A DNA stretch of 64,000 nucleotides from Pelagomonas calceolata (Eukaryota; Sar; Pelagophyceae; Pelagomonadales; Pelagomonadaceae). The stretch spans positions 1,488,001-1,552,000 of the forward strand of contig CAKKNE010000001.1 in the NCBI GenBank assembly GCA_918797485.1, given 5' to 3'. A program made the position numbers and the translations under genes. Shown here in pieces: positions 1 through 11,156 of this stretch. Within the stretch, counting starts at the first letter, position 1. Each line of letters begins with the position of its first letter. The notes beneath the pieces were generated by a model. It was not told where the DNA came from, did not search any database, and saw nothing but the letters and a program-made list of their open reading frames with translations.

Positions 1-642
1 AAACTCGAAGCGCTCGACTTGGAATTGGACTCCCACGCCTCGAAGCAAGTAAGAGAAGAAGAGCGCAACGAGTTGTGGGATTTGCGGGAGGCCCCGGCGA
101 ACGCGCTGGCGCTCGCGCGGACTAGAAGGTTGGTGCCGCGGGACGTTTCCAACAGTTCGATCAAGGTGTTGCGACGGCTCTACGCCTCGGCCCTGCCCGA
201 CAACCTCGACGCTTCGAGAAAACTCGCGCGGCGCGTCTTCCACACGCCGGCCTTGTGGCTGGTTCACGCTTCCGCGAAAGATTTAAGCGGTATGCACGAG
301 GCCGACCTCACGCGCAAGTACGACTGCACGCAGCTGGACGTTGTGGAATTGCGTGCAGTCTACGGCGCCGTGAAATCTATACGATGGCGCGACGTGAAAG
401 GCCACGCGGACGGCCGCGCGGCGTGGCGGAAGGCGGCTAGGGATCGATTGGTGGCGTTGGTGGACCGGGAGCGGCGGGGGGCGCTGCGTCCCCATGAAAC
501 GCGGCGCCCGGAGTACGCGTGCTTCGACGCGACGCGCGTCGACCTGGACGCGGTCGTGGTAGTGGATGTCGCGGACCTGGACGTCATGGAGACGGACTCG
601 GCGTCCTTCGACGGGTTGAGCGGGCATTCGCTAGGAGCATAA
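1..642 (+). CDS. Unknown protein, 5' end outside the window
   Basis: The frame is open from base 1 to a TAA at 640-642. No ATG is seen before the first clear codons, so the start lies upstream. About 213 residues are visible, rich in Arg, Asp and Ala, with helical stretches and no signal peptide or membrane segment. I recognise no domain. The C-terminus carries a phrase like YACFDATRVDLDAVV that recurs, diverged (YARFDSMRVDLDAVV), just after the stop because the DNA there is tandemly duplicated. The stop may therefore be recent, or the real gene may continue through an intron. It converges on the Rab-like gene that follows. Confidence 0.5.
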   Translation, partial: KLEALDLELDSHASKQVREEERNELWDLREAPANALALARTRRLVPRDVSNSSIKVLRRLYASALPDNLDASRKLARRVFHTPALWLVHASAKDLSGMHEADLTRKYDCTQLDVVELRAVYGAVKSIRWRDVKGHADGRAAWRKAARDRLVALVDRERRGALRPHETRRPEYACFDATRVDLDAVVVVDVADLDVMETDSASFDGLSGHSLGA

Positions 643-818
643 CTTACGCGTTGTTCATCGCAGTACGCGCGTTTCGATTCGATGAGGGTCGATCTGGACG
701 CCGTCGTCGGCGTGATCGATGCCAGACACGTCGTCGTCTTGGACGAGCTGAACACTGCTAAGTCCTGAGCGGCCACTCGCTAGGAGGTTCGCTAGGAACA
801 TAACTTACGCGTTGTTCA

Positions 819-820
<2 letters not shown>
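508..820. repeat. Tandem duplication of about 161 bp across a gene end
   Basis: Bases 630-659 and 791-820 are near-identical (GCTAGGA, then CATAACTTACGCGTTG, then TTCATC), 161 bp apart. The preceding coding-like stretch from about 510 recurs, more diverged, from about 660. The second copy reaches the stop codon of the Rab-like gene on the minus strand, so the repeat unit includes the convergent 3' ends of both genes. Confidence 0.7.
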
Positions 821-1674
<854 letters not shown>

Positions 1675-1738
1675 TTATGAAATAATGTGCGGGAGCGGCC
1701 GGCTCGGGCCGCAAGAGGTACTATACTTATGTACTTCA

Positions 1739-2012
1739 TAGGGTAAGGTAAAACGGCAGGGGGGATTAAAGCTGCGACTATCAGAGCGACCGGGGGTATT
1801 CCACCGGACATAGGAACCGCTATTAGATTTATGATCGACCGACTTGACCACTCTCCAAAAAATCCCGCAAGCCGTGCGGTACCGTCGTCATGGGGGTAAG
1901 GTATTTTAAACGGGCCGGGATTAAAACCAAAAATATATCAGCGACACCACTATTACACAGGACATAGGGACCGGTATTGGATTCATGATCGACCGACTTG
2001 ACCATTTTAAAA
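1739..2012. repeat. Two diverged copies of an AT-richer repeat
   Basis: Copy 1 (about 1739-1857) and copy 2 (about 1890-2012) share GGGTAAGGTA, GGGATTAAA, GGACATAGG and ATGATCGACCGACTTGACCA in the same order, about 151 bp apart. The stretch is poorer in G+C than its surroundings. It lies between the 5' side of the Rab gene and the 3' end of the EGF-like gene. No transposase or structure is visible. Confidence 0.7.
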
Positions 2013-2169
2013 ATATCCGACTTTTTTTTACCATGCTCCAGAATCGCCCGGCACGTCGCGCCCGGCTCGAGACGACATCGACGATGGCAACCCGGACGCG
2101 AAGGGAACTGCAGGATATAGAGGCACCCGGACTTAAGCGGCGGGGCGCGGGGGGAGGGGTCCGCGCGCC

Positions 2170-4705
2170 CTAGGACGCGAGCGCGGACTGGAGGTTGCAG
2201 TTGTCGCCCGTGTAGCCCGCGAAGCACTCGCAGTTGCCCTCGTTGCAGAGGCCGCGGCCCGAGCACTGCGCGACGTACTCGTACGACTCCGCCGTCGACG
2301 TGTCGAACTTGACGATGGTCTGCAGGCCGATGAGTTGAGAAACGGTCGCGCTGTCGCCGAGCTTGGAGAGCCACGCCGCCTCGACGGCGTTGAGGCCGTT
2401 GTCCGTCAGGGACGACGAGGACGTCGAGCGCGCCGCGGTCGCGGAGCCGTCCCAGTTGATGGCCTTGTCGACGACGAAGTAGAAGCGGTCCTCGGTCGTG
2501 GCGGTGGTGGCCGACGGCGCGTCGACGCCGACCTTGACGACCTCGTACATGTTGCCCGCCGTCGCCGACTGGTCGACCTCGGCGTCCGTCAGGCCGTCGC
2601 CGTCGCCGTAGCCGGCGTCGGCCGTGTCGAAGCGGTTGTTGAAGAGGAAGACCTTGTCGCCCTTGTTGAGGCAGGCGTTCATGATCGTCTCGTGGTTGAT
2701 GTGGCCAATCCCCAACTCGGGGCAGGACGTGTCGTAGCTCGTGTAGACCTTCGTCGCGCCTCGGTCGAAGCGGGCCGTGACGGCCGTTTTATTGGTTGCG
2801 AGGACCGTGGCGACGCCGGACGTCGGGAAGACGGCGAACTTCTTATTCGTGTCCGACGTGGGCAGGCCGCTAAAGTAGAACTTGTTCGTCGAGGCGTCGG
2901 CGTTGTCGTTGGCCCGGCCGTACCAGACGAGGTTGAAGGTGCCCGCGTCGTACATGCCGCTCTTCGAGTCGTCCGTCGGCGCTAATTTCACGATGTGGGG
3001 CGTGTTGGTGGAATTGGGCGTGCCGTAGTCCCAATTATAAACCTCGAGGTTGTTGTCGGCGTTGCCGTCGGCGTCGCCCAGGCAGGCCTTCAAAAGCTTC
3101 TCCTCGTCCGCGGACAAACCGCTGTTGGAATCGGTGAAGGCCGCGCCGAGCGTCCTTTCATTCTGCGGCGTCTTCGCGACCATGAACTGGACGCCGTGGC
3201 AGATGCTCGGGAAGTAGTCGACGAATTCGCCGGAGATGCCCTTCCAGTTCGGGAAGACGTCGATGTCGACGTTGAACTCCTGGTCGGTGGAATTGCCGTC
3301 CGCGAGGTAGACCGTGGGGCGCTCGCCGTCGAGGTAGGCGTTGACCTCGATGGGCTTCAGGTCCCCCGGGTTCTCCTCAAAAACTAAATCGTAGGCCACG
3401 GTCTGGAGGCCCGGCCCCTTGCCGTTCACCGGCTTGTCGCTCTTCGTGTAGCCGCGCATGGTGCAGGCCACGCCGTGCTTCGGCACGACGTCGTTGGCCA
3501 TGCCTTCCAGGGCCGCGACGACCTCGGGGCACTTGGCGCCCACGCTCAACGGCGCGGTCTCGTAGTCCTCTCCAAAAGCATCGTAGAACTTGATGGCGTA
3601 CGTGCCCTCGAGGAAGCTCTTGCGGGCCGCGCCGAAGGCTGCCGCGTCGCCGACGGCCTTCGTGCCCGTCAGGTTGCCCACGGAGAACGACACGCGCGCC
3701 GTCGGCGCGCGGACGGCCATGACGTCGTCGTCGTAATACAAAGGATCGATGCCGTACTTGCACATCTTGGAGGCGCACGTCGGGCCGGAATAGCCCGGCT
3801 CGCAGAGGCACGAGAAGCCGACCTCGGCGTCCCACAGATTATAAACGTTGTCGTGGTCCTGGGCGGCCAGGTTCTGGGCGTTCATGCAGATGCCGTGGCC
3901 CGAGCACGTCGGGTCGGCGCAGGTGGCTTTCTGGCAGCCCGCGCCCGCGTAGCCCGGGAAGCACTCGCACTCGCCGCTGCCGCGGTCGCAGATGCCCTTG
4001 TTGCCGCACTCGGCGTAGGCGTGGCCCGTGTTCGTGAGCTGCGTGCCCGCCGAGTCGGCCATGTAGGGGTACTGCTCCGTCGTGCCGTGCGGGTAGACCA
4101 TCGAGCCGACGACGACGTTGTTGACGGTGTTCACGCCCGCGGCGGGCCCCGAGAGCGCGTCGGCGGAGCCGTCGAGGTCGCCCTTGGGCGTATCCACATG
4201 AGCCGCGGCGAAGGGGCAGGTGCGCCCGGAGCAGTCGGCCTCCTGCCAGTTCGGGAAGCAGGCGCACTCGTCGAAGGCGCCGCAGGAGCCGTGGCCCGAG
4301 CACGCCTGCGCGTTTTTTTATGGGTTAGTTCGTCCGGCCTTGGAGCGGTCTCTCTTGTTTCATGCGTTCCTCGCGTCGCGGTGCGGTGTCTCTCGTGCGG
4401 TTTATGGGTTTTATGCGTCCGTCGCCGCCGGCGCGGCGCGAGCGGGGTTGTTTTTTGTGGGTTGGTACGTCCGGGCGCGCGGCGCGGGCGGTCCGCGCGG
4501 ACGGGGGTCCCCTCGCGGCGCGTTTGTGTGTTTCCGTGGGAGCGGGGGTGCCCGAGCCCGCGTTGGGACGGCGGGGGCTGCCTCTTGCGGGGCGCTCCCG
4601 GGCGGCAGCCTTTCTCTGGCCGGCCTTTGTTGCAACGCTGCTGCTCACGTTCGGGCACTCGGCGACGGCCGTGCCGGCGGCTAGCGCGAGCACGATGAGC
4701 TTCAT
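2170..4705 (-). CDS. Secreted multi-EGF-like protein
   Basis: About 730 residues from two exons: 4705-4649 (signal peptide MKLIVLALAAGTAVAEC) and 4305-2170, joined in phase 0 over a 343-nt intron with a GTGAGC donor and GCGCAG acceptor. Splicing creates the EGF-like start CPN-ACSGHGSC. EGF-like Cys clusters sit near residues 20-50 (CSGHGSC), 107-130 (CGNKGICD), 135-185 (CSGHGICMN, CLCEPGYSGPTC) and at the end (CSGRGLCNEGNCECFAGYTG). Between them are about 500 residues of Asp/Thr-rich beta-like sequence with no assigned fold. There is no C-terminal anchor, so it is probably cell wall or extracellular. Such CSGHG...RTCPF modules are common in heterokont secreted proteins. Confidence 0.8.
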
Positions 4706-4987
4706 TCTGCCGTCCTCTGGTGCGCTGATGGATGTCCTGGCGCGCAGCGAGGGCCGCTGGTTTAGGCGCAGCTCCCCGGGCCCGGCCAGCGGAACTGGCA
4801 TTTTAGCGATCCCAGCTAATGTTTGCCCCAAAATGTTGCGTCTACAAGTACGCAAGACCCAAGCAGCACTCGGCCCGGGAGCCCTCCGCAGGCGACGCCT
4901 CCCCGGACCAGGCACTCGACGACGCTCTCTGACAGACTCTGCTGCGCCTTCCGTCTCGTCGGCGTGCGCCGCCTTTTTACGAGGCCC

Positions 4988-5437
4988 ATGGCGGCGGACA
5001 AGGCGGCCCCGACGGCGGCGGAGCGGCAGGACGCTGCCCTGCGCCAGCTCCTCGCGTCGATGCGCTGCAAGCAGTACAAAAAGGCCAGGGAGGCCGCACG
5101 GGCCGCCCTCGCCGCCGGGGCCGAGCCGAAGCTGATGAAGGACTACGCCGCGGCCCTCGACGCCGTCATCGCGCAGCGCGGCGGCGGCGCGGACGACGTG
5201 GCCGCCGAGGCCGAGGACGGCTCCGGCCGCGGCCGCGTTGTCGAGCAGCTCGCGGAGCTGCTGCTGACGCTGAACGCGGGCACGGCGGACAGCGTGGGCT
5301 CGTCGCGCCGGCGCCAGAGCGTCCTGCCCTTCGAGCCCTTCCCGTACCCCAAATTCGACCCCGCTGCCCTCGCCGGCAACGACGAGTCGAGCGAGGAGGA
5401 GTCGGACGAGTCGGGCGGGGAGTCGGCGAGCGCATAG
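4988..5437 (+). CDS. Small acidic protein, possibly ERICH2-like
   Basis: 149 residues from the ATG at 4988; the frame is open further upstream, but that part reads poorly and overlaps the divergent gene's promoter. A helical segment (QLLASMRCKQYKKARE, AARAALAAGAEPKL) is followed by an acidic tail rich in Ser, Glu and Asp (ESSEEESDESGGES). The helical pair plus acidic tail faintly recalls the conserved region of glutamate-rich protein 2, but this is a weak resemblance. No signal peptide or membrane segment is present. Confidence 0.55.
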   Translation: MAADKAAPTAAERQDAALRQLLASMRCKQYKKAREAARAALAAGAEPKLMKDYAAALDAVIAQRGGGADDVAAEAEDGSGRGRVVEQLAELLLTLNAGTADSVGSSRRRQSVLPFEPFPYPKFDPAALAGNDESSEEESDESGGESASA

Positions 5438-5490
5438 GCGCCCGTCGCGGCCCGGCCCGGGGGGGGCGAGTAAATATAAACTCGACTTAC

Positions 5491-7155
5491 TTACCAGGAG
5501 AGCGCGGCGCCGAGGAATATGGTGACGAGGCAGAACGCGACGGAGCGGGTCGTGGCGCCGTCGCTGCCCAGGGCGCCCGGCGTCGGCACAGGCGTCGTCG
5601 TCGGCGCGGGCGTTGGCGCGGGCGTCGTCGGCGCGGGCGTCGTCGGCGCGGGCGTTGGCGCGGGCGTCGTCGGCGCGCGCGTCGGTGCAGGCGTCGTTGG
5701 CGCAGGCGTCGTCGGCGCTGGCGACGGCGCTGGCGTCGTCGGCTCTGGCGTCGTCGGCGCTGGCGTCGGCGCGGGCTTCGTCGGCGCGGGCGTCGGCGCG
5801 CAGGTGCCTGCAGCATTCTGCTGGACGCCGCACGACGTCGACTCGCATGGGGTGCCGTAGAACGCACTGCTCATTTTCACGCCGTCGTCAAAGCACCAGC
5901 CGAGGTCCTGGTCGAATGCCGAGGCGAGGTAGAACATCCCTTTCATGCTCGTGACGCCGGAAGTGTCCCACGCGCTGATGTCTTGGTTAAACGACGAGGC
6001 CGCGTCGAACGTCGCATCCATGCTCATGACGCTGCCAACTGCCCAACCGCTGATGTCCTGGTCAAAGGCGGAGGCGGAGGAAAACATGTTGTACATCGTC
6101 GTGACGCCAGAAGTATCCCACGCGCCGATGTCCTCGTTAAAGGACGCCGAGGCAGTGTTGCAGCCCGAGGAACTATGGTATTGAGACCCGCAAAACAACC
6201 ACGACATGTCCGTCACCCCGCCAGTCTCCCACCTAGAAATATGACCGTACGTCGCCTTGGCGGCCGTCGCGTCTGCGAGCCACGCGGCGACGGCAGTGCG
6301 GATGGTGGTGTCGTCCGCGACCAGGGGCGTAACCGTGGGCGCTAGCGTTGCGGTCGGCGCGGGCGTCGTCGTCGGTGCCGGCGTCGGCCCGCAGCTCACG
6401 TCCTTAACGCCCACGCCGCACAAGGTCGACGCGCACATGGTGCCGGAGAACGCGTCTTGAATCGTGTATTGACCATTCCAGGGCCAGGAGTCAAAATTAA
6501 CGCCGTCGTCCACGCACCAGCCGAGGTCCTGGTCGAAGGCCGAGGCGTGTTGGAACATAGATGACATGCTTGTGACGCTTTGAACTGCCCAACCACTGAT
6601 GTCCTGGTTGAAGGCCGAGGCGTACCGGAACATAGAGTCCATGGTCTTGACGTTGTCGACCGCCCAGTTACCGATGTCTCGGTCGAAGACCAAGGCTTCG
6701 TAGAACATACCGCTCATATCCGTGACGCTGTGGACCGCCCAACCACCGAGGTCCTGGTCGAAGGCCGAGGCGTAGATGAACATGAAGGTCATGTCCTTGA
6801 CGCTGTGGACCGCCCAACCACTGATGTCCTGGTTGAAGGCCGATGCGCCTCGGAACATCATTCCCATGCTTGTGACGCCGGAGGTGTCCCATGCGCCGAT
6901 GTCCTCGTTAAAGGACGCCGCGGCCGTGTTTACGTAATCGCAATAATAAGTTGATGCTGCAACGAAGAGGCAACTCATGTCCGTCACCCCCCCGGTCTCC
7001 CACGTCGAGATGTGGCCGTACGTCGCCTCGGCGGCGGCGCTGTTCGAGAGCCACTCCGCGACGGCCGTCCTGATGGTGCTGTCGGTCATGACGTAGCTGC
7101 CAGCCACGGCTTCTGATAAGCCCGCCACGCACAGAAGCGCTGCGGACCCCATCAT
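5491..7155 (-). CDS. BspA-like (DUF285) surface protein with Pro/Thr stalk
   Basis: 554 residues. The start is the ATG-ATG at 7155, chosen because the paralogue near 29 kb begins MMGAAALLC; a further in-frame start exists at 7221. A signal peptide ends at AVAGS. Two blocks of DUF285 repeats follow, with the pattern SAFNQDISGWAVHSV-DM-MF, as in BspA-like leucine-rich proteins. They are separated and followed by linkers of (T/A)PAPT repeats, the second about 80 residues long. The end is GSDGATTRSVAFCLVT plus a hydrophobic tail, which would suit a GPI-type anchor. The product is probably an extracellular adhesion or recognition protein on the cell surface. Confidence 0.85.
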   Translation of the reverse strand: MMGSAALLCVAGLSEAVAGSYVMTDSTIRTAVAEWLSNSAAAEATYGHISTWETGGVTDMSCLFVAASTYYCDYVNTAAASFNEDIGAWDTSGVTSMGMMFRGASAFNQDISGWAVHSVKDMTFMFIYASAFDQDLGGWAVHSVTDMSGMFYEALVFDRDIGNWAVDNVKTMDSMFRYASAFNQDISGWAVQSVTSMSSMFQHASAFDQDLGWCVDDGVNFDSWPWNGQYTIQDAFSGTMCASTLCGVGVKDVSCGPTPAPTTTPAPTATLAPTVTPLVADDTTIRTAVAAWLADATAAKATYGHISRWETGGVTDMSWLFCGSQYHSSSGCNTASASFNEDIGAWDTSGVTTMYNMFSSASAFDQDISGWAVGSVMSMDATFDAASSFNQDISAWDTSGVTSMKGMFYLASAFDQDLGWCFDDGVKMSSAFYGTPCESTSCGVQQNAAGTCAPTPAPTKPAPTPAPTTPEPTTPAPSPAPTTPAPTTPAPTRAPTTPAPTPAPTTPAPTTPAPTPAPTTTPVPTPGALGSDGATTRSVAFCLVTIFLGAALSW

Positions 7156-7227
7156 CGTTACGTGTTGCTCGCGCTGGGGCAGCGAATTTATCGAGTCTGG
7201 CACGCTGATGGGCTCATCCATGGCGGC

Positions 7228-7350
7228 TTGCTAGTGTACAGGCCGCTAGCTGCAGTCGGACCACTCCGGGAGGAGTGAGCCTGGATGCCACAAGCTCCTA
7301 ACAAGCTCCGAGGACCATGGCTCCCAACCCGCACGAAAAAGCGTACTAGC
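7228..7350. promoter_or_regulatory. Upstream region shared with the second DUF285 gene
   Basis: It begins with the intergenic motif CTAGTGTACAGGCCGCTAG (7231-7249). The next 100 bp match 29250-29372 in order: AGTCGGACC, CTCCGG, CTTGGATGCCAC (here CCTGGATGCCAC), AGCTCCGAGGAC, CCCGCACGAAAA and TACTAGC. It lies just upstream of the start at 7155. Conserved non-coding DNA before two paralogues suggests shared promoter sequence, or a recent duplication that carried the promoter along. Confidence 0.6.
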
Positions 7351-7482
7351 TTTTTGAGCCCGGACGGGCCAAGGTGCTCTCCCGTAGGGAAAGGACGCCG
7401 CCGGCGAGGCCTATAAAATATACTTGGTTTACATACGGCGGGCGCCCTCCCCGCCAAAAGGCGAGGAAGCGGCAGGCGCCCT

Positions 7483-8347
7483 CTAGAAGAGGCCGAAGAA
7501 CTTCTTCTCCGGCGCCTTCTGCCCGCCGGGCGTGATTTTGGGCGCGGCGCCCATCATGCGGCGGCCCGAGTTCATGCGCTTGATCTCCTGCTGCGACAAA
7601 GCGCCGGAGTCGCGCCACATCTGCTGGTCGTTCGTGAGGCCGTTGCGCTTCGCGCGCGCGGCGAGGTCGTCGCCCTTGGCGCCGCCGCCCCAGTTCAGGG
7701 CCTCCCCGAAGAAGCCGATGTCGGGCTTGATGTTGTTGTACTTCTTGTCCGACGCGAGCTCGCGCTTCTGCTCCGCTTTGCCGTCGTTGTAGGCCGTCAT
7801 GCCGAAGCCCGTCTTCATCCAGCCCTTCTTGCCCTTGAGGTCCGAGTTGTCCCAGGACCCGCCGCGCTGCATGTAGGGCACGTCCTTCAGCGCGATGTTG
7901 CCCTTGCGCACCTCGTCGGGGTTCACGGCGAACAAATGCGTCGCCTCGCCGCGCTCCATCGCGTCGACGAACGAGTTGAAGGAGCGGCTCTTGAAGCCGC
8001 GCGCGCCGCCCGCGCCGAAGTTCTTGCCCGTGCGCTGCTTCTTTTCTTTATCCTGGATCTTCTTCCACTCGGCGGCGGACATGCCTGCGCGTCGTCGACC
8101 GGTGAGTTTTGTTGCGCAAGCAGAGCCTCGCCCCGCCCCGCCGTCGCGCAGGCGCCGCGTCGACGGCGTGGAGGCCACGACGCGGCCGGGGGCGGAGTTT
8201 GAAACGCCGCGAAATTTGATTTGTACGCCGGGACGTGCCGCTCGGGACGTACGCGGAGAGTTTCGTGAGGCCCGGCGCCGTGGGGGCGGGCGGGACGAGG
8301 GCGAGCGCCGTCGCGACGAGCGTCGCGAGGAGCCAGTGCTGCGCCAT
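7483..8347 (-). CDS. Plastid- or secretory-targeted unknown protein
   Basis: 236 residues in two exons, 8347-8239 and 8084-7483, joined in phase 1 over a GC-AG introner. Exon 1 is almost entirely a presequence: MAQHWLLATLVATALALV, a hydrophobic ER-type signal, then PPAPTAPGLTK. This fits the bipartite targeting signals of complex plastids but could be plain secretion. The mature part (MSAAEWKKIQDKEKKQ...) is basic, rich in Gly, Lys and Asn, with aromatic patches (GGSWDNSDLKGKKGWMK, DIGFFGEALNWGGG) and ends KKFFGLF. I recognise no family. The presequence appears only if the intron is removed. Without it the mature ATG at 8082 would be taken as the start. Confidence 0.7.
8085..8238 (-). mobile_element. 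Introner forming a GC-AG intron
   Basis: A 154-nt intron. The left 8 bp GCACGTCC (8231-8238) nearly match the 8 bp after the acceptor, GCATGTCC (8077-8084), 7 of 8. The donor is the GC of the left copy; the acceptor ...GACGCGCAG is the element's end. The element starts CGGCGTACAAATCAAATTTC, close to the CTGTGTGGAAATCAAATTTC end of other copies, and contains CACGCCGTCGACGCGGCGCC. Reading frame and presequence logic support the splice. Confidence 0.75.
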
Positions 8348-9018
8348 GGCGTCTAGTGGTGCTGTGTCTGCTTTCGAAGCAAGTTGGATTGCGCGCCTTA
8401 TCGCTGCGGACGCGCGAGGAAATTGCACGAGGAGCTGCGATAGGCCGCTGAGATGGTAGACGTAGCTGGTGCGGTGCGTTGCGGGCACCTGGTTTGGTTC
8501 TGGCTGTCAAAACAGAGATTAGCAGGTCCTGACGGTCGACTTGCGTGGCATCGAGCTTGAGCGTGGTTTCTGTCTTTTGCGCGTGCGGCTCGCTCCCTTA
8601 CGCGTCGACTCGTCCGCAGGGGCGCCTTGTACGCCCCTCCCGTGCCGTCCGACGATGAAGCCCAAGGGAGCCCTCCACCAAAATCCTCACGGAAATGCCA
8701 CTAGGTTCGTGAACAAGGACGGCATTTCCCCATTCGACAGTCCCCAGATCGACGGGGCTGCCCCGTGATCTGCGCTGCAGCCCGAGTCCGGTTTGGAAGA
8801 AACCGCGCGCGCGTCCGGAAGCGAAGCAACGAAGCCACATACAAAGGGGTGGGGCAGGTGGGCGAAGAGGCCTGCTGGCGAGCCCCGCAAGCGTGCTGGA
8901 TGCGGCGATGTGCCGTGTAGCGCCCGAACTTCATAGACAACCCAAGACGCCGCACGCGCCCGCCGCCGATAAAGATAGCGAAAGGTGCATAAAACGAACG
9001 AACTTAAATATGGACAAT
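8348..9018. other. Intergenic, no supported gene
   Basis: About 670 bp between the start of the plastid-targeted protein and the 3' end of the GH5-like gene. Short open frames exist on both strands but none shows codon bias, a domain or a plausible start. No RNA gene seen. Confidence 0.5.
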
Positions 9019-10864
9019 CTAGACGGCCTCGTATCCGGACACCGCCCCCCGCTTCCGCGACGCCATCACCACCATCGTCGCGAGCAACGCGCCGCAGCCG
9101 AAGCCCCCTAAAGCCGCGGCCACTCTACCAGAAGGCGCCGCGGCCTCGACGGGCCAGTCCTGAGGAACAACGGGAGGCGGCGGCGGCGGCGGCGCGGCCG
9201 ACGGCGGCGCCGTCGCGTCGCCGAGCGCGAAGTCCGCGGCCGGCGCTTTCAAGCAAGGGGGCAGCGCCGGCTTCGCAGAAAGATCGGGCAGCCAGCCCGC
9301 CTGCGACGCCGCCCGCAGCGACCGCTGCGCGAGGACGGCCGGGTGCATGGCGCTTTCTGTCGCTTCGTCGAATTTCCACGCCCCAAAGGACCACCCCAGC
9401 GACCCGCTTCGCTCGTAGGCGTCCCGCTGCCGCGCCGCGAACGATTGAGTATGGCGCGCCCACCAGGGGCTCCCCATCCTGTCGTCCAAATGGGCGCACT
9501 CGCCGTAGGCGCCGCCGTCGGTCGCGTCGCAGTCGTCCGTGGCGAGCGACCAGCTCCGCACGAAGAAGGGCGCGCGCTTGCGACAGGCCACGAAGCCGGC
9601 GAGCGCCGCGTCGCCGCCTGCGTGTGATGATGCGTGAGGGCGGTCCGGCACCCAACACTCGTCAAAAGAAAACGAGAGGTCCTCGGAAAGGTACTATCAA
9701 GTGAATCGTGTGTTCTGTGCCGCACGTTCTGTCGAATCGGTGAACCCACAGCGGATCGTCTTCGGACCGTTTTTTCGAAGTGCAAAACGGGACGCCGGTC
9801 TCATACAAGCCGTGGCCTCGTGGAAGAAGAGCTTCGTGCGGTCCTCGACGGGCGACGACGACGCGACGTCGACGACGGTGGCCGCGTCTGCGGCGGGGGG
9901 CGGCTCGGCGCGACGGCGCGGCGGCGGCGTACTCGCGAGCTCGAGCGGACGGCAGGGGTGATCTCTAGGCCACCCCCACGCCGTCGCCGACGAAGGCAGA
10001 AAAGGACACAGAAAACAAACGCGAGATCTCGTAGGCGACGCCGTCCGATTCATCATAAGAGCGCAGCGCCTCCTCGGAATCGACTCTCAGTAGCACGGGC
10101 ACGCCGGCCGCTTTAGCCGCCGCGCGCACCTTCGTCGCGGCCGCGTCGCACTCGACGAGCGCCGCATCACTCACATCGACGTCCGCGTCGCCGTAGACCG
10201 CTAAGATGACCCGCATGTCAATTTTGTCGAGCGAAGAAACGTCCTCGGCTTTGACAGGGACGCGGACGCTATTCAAACCCAGTGCTTTCATCGCTGCGTA
10301 GTCGTCCGACGAATGCGGCGTTTTTGTCACAGCATGACCGGCGCCATCCAAGCCGGCGATACCATGTAATGTTACCGCCTTGTATGAATCGGTAGTAGAG
10401 ATACACTCGGAACCCGTTAATGCAGCGAAGCCGCCGGCGCCACACGCCCTAGGATCCTTGCTCGAACCGGGCGTCGACGCGTAGACCGCCTCGACGTACT
10501 GATCGTAGACATGTACAGCTTCTTCTGCCGTCAAATTACCACCATCAAATTGCCGCACGACAGCGTTCGCGTCCCACGTGTCGCACTGGCACAAACCGGT
10601 GGAGGCGCAGTGTTTTACTTTATGATTGGGCGCCCACTGCAGCGGGAACGCGGCGCAGCCATACACATGACCGTCGCCCGGGCTCGTGACAAATAAACCG
10701 CGGTTCGCTCCACACAAACCCGCGAGCAGCGACGCGGCGAGGTCTTCTCTTATTAAAGGAAAGGTCGTCGCGTTGACCATGGTCGCGTCGAGGGCGCAGG
10801 CGAGGTCGCTCTTTGCTGCCGCGGCGATGGCGCATGGCAGCAGTGCTAGCATTAGGCGATGCAT
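9019..10864 (-). CDS. GH5-like exo-beta-1,3-glucanase relative, probably inactive
   Basis: The N-terminal exon runs from ATG 10864 (signal peptide MHRLMLALLPCAIAAAAK) to about 10025. It includes YAAMKALGLNSVRVPV, the GH5 barrel's NxVRxPv strand. The C-terminal exon, from about 9631 to 9019, contains ACRKRAPFFVRSWSLATDDC, SLGWSFGAWKFDE and a final membrane segment plus RKR tail, like exo-beta-1,3-glucanases of this family. Exon limits between 9631 and 10025 are uncertain; a coding-like frame around 9830-9900 (VVDVASSSPVEDRTKLFF) probably belongs. Known members have GEWSLA with the nucleophile Glu, and a conserved His after the RxP strand. Here the positions read RSWSLA and ILAVYGD. It may be a membrane-bound beta-glucan-binding pseudoenzyme. 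Confidence 0.6.
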
Positions 10865-10994
10865 CTTTGTTCAATGCAGTTGTTCGGTCGCAGCGGTGCT
10901 TGCGCCTGTCGCAGCGATGCTTACGGCTGCCGAAACCCTTCGATTGCTGCAGTTACGGGCGCCGCGAGGCACTTCGACTCGAGCTCTTGCTTGG

Positions 10995-11017
10995 CTAGTG
11001 TGTCTTGCAGCCGCTAG
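10995..11017 (+). promoter_or_regulatory. Intergenic CTAG...CTAG motif
   Basis: CTAGTGTGTCTTGCAG followed by CCGCTAG, between the divergent starts at 10864 (minus) and 11157 (plus). One copy of the window-wide motif. Confidence 0.5.
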
Positions 11018-11156
11018 CTCGAAGCTGCCCGAGACGTCGTTTATCCGTCATATACCTGCCCGCGGTCTCGTAGCCTTGATTTCGAGCTGCTTTGCCTCAA
11101 TGAGCGTCGAGCCATCCTCGTCAAGCAAATCCACAAATTGCTCACTTTCGTACACG

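Noticed and set aside
3475-4698. Long plus-strand open frame (407 codons) opposite the EGF-like gene
   Set aside because: The minus strand has clear EGF modules and a splice junction. The plus frame is Arg/Ala/Val low-complexity and crosses the intron.
5560-5800. GC-rich GGCGTCGTC repeats considered as a separate minisatellite
   Set aside because: They are in-frame codons of the Pro/Thr stalk of the DUF285 protein.
4325-5848. Minus-strand open frame of 507 codons
   Set aside because: It spans the EGF gene's intron, its promoter and the neighbour gene. Only its short stretch at 4649-4705 is real, as the signal-peptide exon.
5491-7155. DUF285 genes as recent bacterial transfers
   Set aside because: The repeats resemble BspA-like proteins of bacteria and mycoplasmas, but base composition, signal peptide, stalk and promoter match the host, and such families are common in protists.
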